Shown piece after piece: positions 60,081 to 64,000 of a DNA stretch of 64,000 nucleotides. The notes under the pieces are model-generated. The model searched no databases, was not told where the DNA came from, and worked only from the letters and a program-made list of their open reading frames with translations. How positions within the stretch are numbered: position 1 is the stretch's first letter; each line of letters begins with the position of its first letter. Source of the stretch: Procambarus clarkii (lineage: Eukaryota; Arthropoda; Malacostraca; Decapoda; Cambaridae). The DNA is taken from NCBI RefSeq assembly GCF_040958095.1, contig NC_091219.1, positions 26,162,454 to 26,226,453 of the forward strand. Direction: 5' to 3'. The position numbers and the translations under genes are program-made.

Positions 60081-60082
60081 TA

Positions 60083-60150
60083 AGTGTTCCACATGTCACG
60101 TGTTCCACATGTCACGTGCTCAACATGTCACGTGCCCAACATGACATGTG
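60083..60150. repeat. 16-bp tandem repeat with three CACGTG boxes
   Basis: About four imperfect copies of TTCCACATGTCACGTG. CACGTG lies at 60097, 60113 and 60129, exactly 16 bp apart. Confidence 0.9.
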
Positions 60151-60299
60151 GGGCACTATTGTTGTGTTCCAACTAGCTCATTCATCAAGTCCATTTCATT
60201 CATGTCATTATCCAATCACCACGTGACGGGAACTCCCCCCCCCCCTTGACAACACCTTCATTGACTGTTGTGGGGTTACGTCACTATATATGGGGCAGT

Positions 60300-60640
60300 T
60301 GTGGGCACATATGTAACCTCCCCCTCTCTCCCCCTTCCCCCTCACTGACGCCCCCCTCTCTCTCCCCTCTCTGTTACCACTCTTTATCATTCTCTAAGCA
60401 TTTATGTCCTCTTTTAGCACCACGCTTTTTCCCTTCTCAGTACCTCTTTTCTCCGCCTCTTAACACCCTTCCCCTCTCTCTCTCCCCCCTCTCTTACCCC
60501 CCCCCCTCCGCTCTCTCCCCTTCCCCCCCCCCTCTCTTACCCCCCCCCTCCGCTCTCTCCCCTTCCCCCCCCCTCCATCAACAACAGTGCCCAACCCCTC
60601 TAATTTCACCTATTAACGTCACTCTCAACTCCCCCCCCTC
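60300..60640. repeat. CT/C-rich low-complexity stretch
   Basis: CCCTCTCTTACCCCCCCCCT repeats in two or three approximate units of about 45-50 bp. The Pro/Ser ORF over it is an artefact. Confidence 0.85.
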
Positions 60641-60702
60641 TCCCCTTGTAATGGGCGTGCCGACAAGAGTGCCACAAGTGATGCCGCCCACACGGCTACA
60701 CG

Positions 60703-60955
60703 CCACCCATAATATTTCGGGGCTTAGCGTCCCCGCGGCCCGGTCCTCGACCAGGCCTCCTTTTTCATCCGCCCCAGGAAGCAGCCCGTAACAGCCTGTC
60801 TAACTCCCAGGTATCTATTTACTGCTAGGTGAACAGGGGGCATCAGGGTGAAATAAACTCTCCGCATTTGTTTCCGCTTCCGCCGGGGATCGAACCCGGA
60901 ATCTTTGGACTTACGAATGCCAGAGCGCTGTCCACTCAGCCGTCAGGACCCCCCC
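60703..60955 (-). mobile_element. tRNA-derived SINE (minus)
   Basis: Minus strand: CTGAGTGGACAGCGCTCTGG (head), CCGGGTTCGATCCCCGGCGG (B-box), then the body CTGATGCCCCCTGTTCACCT, and the tail GGACCGGGCCGCGGGGACGC ending near CCCCGAAATATT. Confidence 0.92.
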
Positions 60956-61029
60956 TCCCCCCCAACGCCTTCAGTCGTCACTCAAGGCGTTGCTCAATAG
61001 CAACATGTGAAAACAGCTCGGCAGTTCCG

Positions 61030-61735
61030 TAGTTTGTCATATAAGGTCCGTGTTCAGTGATTGGCCTGTCCTTATCTCTTTATCACCGCTGATTACCGGT
61101 TCTGTGTCAGTCGTTGGACATGTGCTGAATATGTGTCATTTTCCCTTAGTCACGTGTGTCATATGTAGCTGTATTGTGCCTAGTCTGGTGTGTTCACTCT
61201 GGCTAGCCATGTGTGTGTGTTGTGTGTTCAGTCTGCTAACTCATTTATCACCTATCATTTAATTCTTTATAATTATTTTCCATTAGCCCTCAAAAGGAAG
61301 AACAAGATAGTACTAAAAGTACATATTATTTATGCACAAAGTGTACACAATACAGTATGTAACTTACTAATTATAAAAACTGAGATCTGTAAACAAGAAA
61401 TACAAATTAAATCAATAAAAGTCACCGAGCCATTGTCAGATAATTATTGGTATTAAACAAAAATATTTGTAAGAACTCGATGGTTGCATAATAAGGATAT
61501 TAAATAAAAACTTTTTTACTCTACCCTAGACTTCTGCTGTAACATGGAGGGTTGCTAACGTAGTTCCAATTGTTGTAAAATATTGTTAAATTTGTTATAT
61601 ATATACAATAGGGGGTATTGAGACCATGCAGAGAGCCTTTGAGAATAAATAAAATGCACATGACCTTATTAATCTAGAATAAGCATATGGCATAGTTAAT
61701 TATGCAGGTCTAAGGAGAGTAGAAAGCATGTACGA
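61030..61735. other. Unassigned AT-rich region
   Basis: No gene or known repeat. Confidence 0.4.
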
Positions 61736-61737
61736 AG

Positions 61738-61960
61738 TTGGCAGAGAGCAAACCGTCCTTCATAATAGTACGTCGCATTTTTGACGTATACTCTAAGGCC
61801 AAAAATCGTCGTACTAGAAAATGAGAACGGCTCGGGAAACTGACATACTGTCCCGTTTTCTGTTTTGGGTCCTCTGGTGGGTTAGGATAAATAATACTTT
61901 AATACGACAGTTTTTTGACGTTCGGGAACCTTAGGAGGACAGGCTTATTGAATAGGGTCA
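61738..61960 (-). repeat. Dispersed single copy of the satellite core module
   Basis: On the minus strand it contains CCTCCTAAGGTTCC, then AACGTCAA, GAGGACCCAAAACAGAAAAC and GGGACAGTATGTCA. These occur in the same order and similar spacing as in the core of the 1247-bp satellite unit (for example 440-540). Outside the shared parts the two differ, and there is no tandem array here. Confidence 0.85.
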
Positions 61961-61964
61961 GGTG

Positions 61965-62460
61965 TTGTCACCTTACTGCATAGGCCTATTGCGGGCAAAT
62001 GGAATATGCCCAATTTGATTCAATACTGGAAGAACTATACAGAAGCAATGGTAAGGCATTACTATATATATATATCAGTAATAGTAAATGATATCTTATT
62101 GATAACAGTAGTTAGGTCAAGGACCAGCTATCACACTCAAGCGCCCTCATTATAGCAACCATGTTACAGCGATTACAGTGGCCTCAATACAGCAACCACA
62201 ATACATCAACCACAATACATCAACCAAACTACAACAATTACACTCCTACAGCAACACTACAGCGATCTCACTACAGCCAGAGGGAGACCAGATATACATC
62301 ACCCTATATCTAGGAAAGCAGGATAGAAGCACTAATATACTCGATGGGGTTACTCCTAGCGAAATAGAGGTAGTAAGGTCCCCCCAAACGAGACCGAGGA
62401 AACGAGACCTTCTCTAGCAAGACCGAGGAAGAGAGGCAGATAGAGACCACTGCTGGAAGC
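61965..62460. other. Unassigned region
   Basis: A short CAACCACAATACAT duplication near 62195-62225. Otherwise nothing recognised. Confidence 0.35.
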
Positions 62461-62539
62461 GAGGACGGACGCCCAAAAGCTTACCTTCAGCACTTACTAG
62501 CAGGTGCCAAAGATCCCAAATACGCAGATCCAAAGGCAC

Positions 62540-62665
62540 ATATGGCACTGCTGCTCCGGTTCCTGCTGCGCCTGTTCCTGCTGCTCCCGTTCCCGCTGCT
62601 CCCGTTCCTGCTGCTCCTGCTCCCGCTGCTCCCGTTCCCGCTACTACTGCTACTGGCGGTGGTGG
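62540..62665. repeat. 15-bp tandem repeat, GC-rich
   Basis: CTGCTGCTCCCGTTC units, imperfect, about seven copies. It gives an Ala/Gly/Thr-rich minus-strand frame (62704-62414) and a Pro/Ala-rich plus-strand frame. I cannot tell whether either is coding. Confidence 0.85.
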
Positions 62666-62749
62666 GGCGGCTGCTGCTACACCTGTAACGGCCCACTTAG
62701 ACATGACCCGTACTGAGACGCGAACTTGTCAAGCTGATTAGGGAGAGGG

Positions 62750-63120
62750 CGGACGATTGAGGGAGGGGGTGGGGGGTACGGGAGGGACGGGGAGGATGGC
62801 TGGCAGAAGGGGGACTCACTATGGAAGGGGGAGGGGGGAAGTAATCACATGTTTCTGGTGCTGATAAGAGGCAAAGGGGGGGGGGGAGGGTGGTATGCGG
62901 TATGCGCGAAGAGGCATGGAAAGAGGGCAAGAAATGGAAAGGAATTGTGGGAAAGTCTGTGGGAAGGAGGAGGATTGGGTTGAAGAGAAACAGGAATGGG
63001 GCTAGGAGATGGGAAGGGGAAAGGGGTGGGTTAGGGGAGGGGATGAGAGACAGTGGGATAGCACACGGGAGGGGGGAGGACAAGAGAGGACAGGTGGAAC
63101 AGGTGAGGCCTGGTAGGGAG
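62750..63120. repeat. G/A-rich low-complexity stretch
   Basis: Purine-rich DNA without a clear unit (GGGAGGGGG runs). No gene supported. Confidence 0.6.
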
Positions 63121-63263
63121 GGGTAGGCACTAATGAAAGATAGTGTTATCGCGCGAGTGGGCGTTCAACTATTGTTTTCATGTGCACGTTTTTTATGAGT
63201 GAAAGTGGGTGACTGAAGAATATTATTAGTATCAGGTTAACGCCGTTTGTTGTCAAAATACAC

Positions 63264-63264
63264 A

Positions 63265-63324
<60 letters not shown>
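63264..63324. repeat. (CA)n microsatellite
   Basis: About 30 CA units, one interruption near the start. Confidence 0.97.
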
Positions 63325-63328
<4 letters not shown>

Positions 63329-63384
63329 GTCATGTAAGTAAGTAAGGAAGAGTCATGGTCAGTGTGTGGTTTTTTTGACAATGT

Positions 63385-63475
63385 CGTAGCTCAGTCGATT
63401 AAGGCAGCGTCTGGGATGATCTCGGACGTAGGTTCGAATCCTCGTCACGGCCCTTGTGGGTTTGAGCCTCTACTT
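63385..63475 (+). mobile_element. tRNA-like SINE head
   Basis: GTAGCTCAGTCGATTAAGGC (A-box), then GTCTGGGAT and GGTTCGAATCCTCGTCACGG (B-box). It resembles a tRNA but lacks a clean 5' acceptor strand, and it runs straight into LINE tail sequence. That marks it as SINE-type rather than a working tRNA gene. Confidence 0.7.
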
Positions 63476-63479
63476 TTTT

Positions 63480-63625
63480 TGAAGGTGGTGGAGGCCAAGA
63501 CCGTCAGTAGTTTCAAAGAGTTATATGACAAAGAGTGCTGGGAAGACGGGACACCACGAGCGTAGCTCTCATCCTGTAACTACACTTAGGTAATTACACT
63601 TAGGTAATTACAGTACCCAAATGAG
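63480..63625 (+). mobile_element. LINE 3' tail with TTAGGTAATTACAC repeats
   Basis: Encodes KVVEAKTVSSFKELYDKECW, then GGGACACCACGAGCGTAGCT, then the repeated tail. Same family as the degraded LINE at 13190-14525. Confidence 0.85.
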
Positions 63626-63945
63626 CCACAGCGACGTTAGAAAGAACTTTTTCAGTGTCAGAGTAGTTAACAGGTGGAATGCATTAGGCAGTGATGTGGT
63701 GGAGGCTGACTCCATACACAGTTTTAAATGTAGATATGATAGAGCCCAATAGGCTCAGGAACCTGTACACCAGTTGATTGACAGTTGAGAGGCGGGACCA
63801 AGAGCCAAAGCTCAACCCCCGCAAGCACAATTAGGTGAGTACACACACACACATATATACCAGTTAATTGACAGTTGAGAGGCGGGACCAAAGAGCCAAA
63901 ACTCAACCCCCGTAAGCACAAATAGGTGAGTACACACACACACGG
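63605..63945 (+). mobile_element. CR1-like LINE 3' end with duplicated terminus
   Basis: RKNFFSVRVVNRWNALGS-like coding end (RWNALGSDVVEADSIHSF), then the 3' region. The terminal segment ACAGTTGAGAGGCGGGACCA ... GTGAGTACACACACAC occurs twice in tandem (63766-63855 and 63861-63945). Confidence 0.9.
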
Positions 63946-64000
63946 ATTTCTTCCTATAAACAAACTTGGGTCAATAAAGTGCCACACTTCTCATGTCTTA

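Noticed and set aside
62414-62704. Ala/Gly-rich 96-codon minus-strand ORF as a structural protein
   Set aside because: The frame is dominated by a 15-bp repeat, with no convincing splice sites or conserved flanks. Left as a repeat.
63390-63460. Functional tRNA gene
   Set aside because: It is fused to repeat tail sequence, and a related partial copy exists at 22262. SINE-type origin is more likely.

Overview
The window looks like nuclear DNA of a decapod crustacean, probably a crayfish- or lobster-like species. This is inferred from AT-rich DNA, small exons in multi-kilobase introns, arthropod-type gene structures, and dense tRNA-derived SINEs, CR1-like LINEs, Penelope-like elements and minisatellites. 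No bacterial or organellar genes were seen.

Layout. 1-5147 is a satellite block with a 1247-bp higher-order unit, whose four copies follow an A-B-B'-A variant order. 5211-5843 (+) holds the last two coding exons of an unrecognised single-pass membrane protein, ending at a polyadenylation signal. 6776-23406 (-) is a complete MSL3 gene in 12 coding exons (519 residues, chromodomain plus MRG domain). It ends tail-to-tail with the membrane-protein gene. Its introns hold a Helitron, LINEs, a mariner fossil and a small terminal exon of another gene (12896-13166). 23.4-36.4 kb is intergenic, with a Tigger-like element, a LINE with a 421-codon reverse-transcriptase ORF, and unexplained DNA. 36439-45501 (-) is a complete acid ceramidase gene (ASAH1-like, 10 coding exons, 391 residues), with a CLEAR-type E-box about 90 bp upstream of its start. 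47149-47512 (-) is a Thr/acidic terminal exon, and 49582-50864 (-) is a two-exon gene for a 139-residue type II mucin-like membrane protein. The last 13 kb is mostly LINE, SINE and Penelope-like debris with minisatellites.

MSL3 acts in the nucleus as a chromatin reader of the MOF/MSL H4K16 acetyltransferase complex. Acid ceramidase acts in the lysosome. Nothing suggests that they work together; they are simply neighbours. Exon coordinates were built by hand: reading phase is continuous across every junction of MSL3, acid ceramidase and the mucin-like gene, and both total lengths match the human proteins. I found no clearly new multi-gene system. The best leads are a Helitron 15 nt from an MSL3 splice acceptor, a triplicated splice-donor segment in the acid ceramidase gene, the CLEAR-type promoter site, a pair of related terminal exons 34 kb apart, and a satellite core that reappears as a single dispersed copy at 61.7-61.96 kb.
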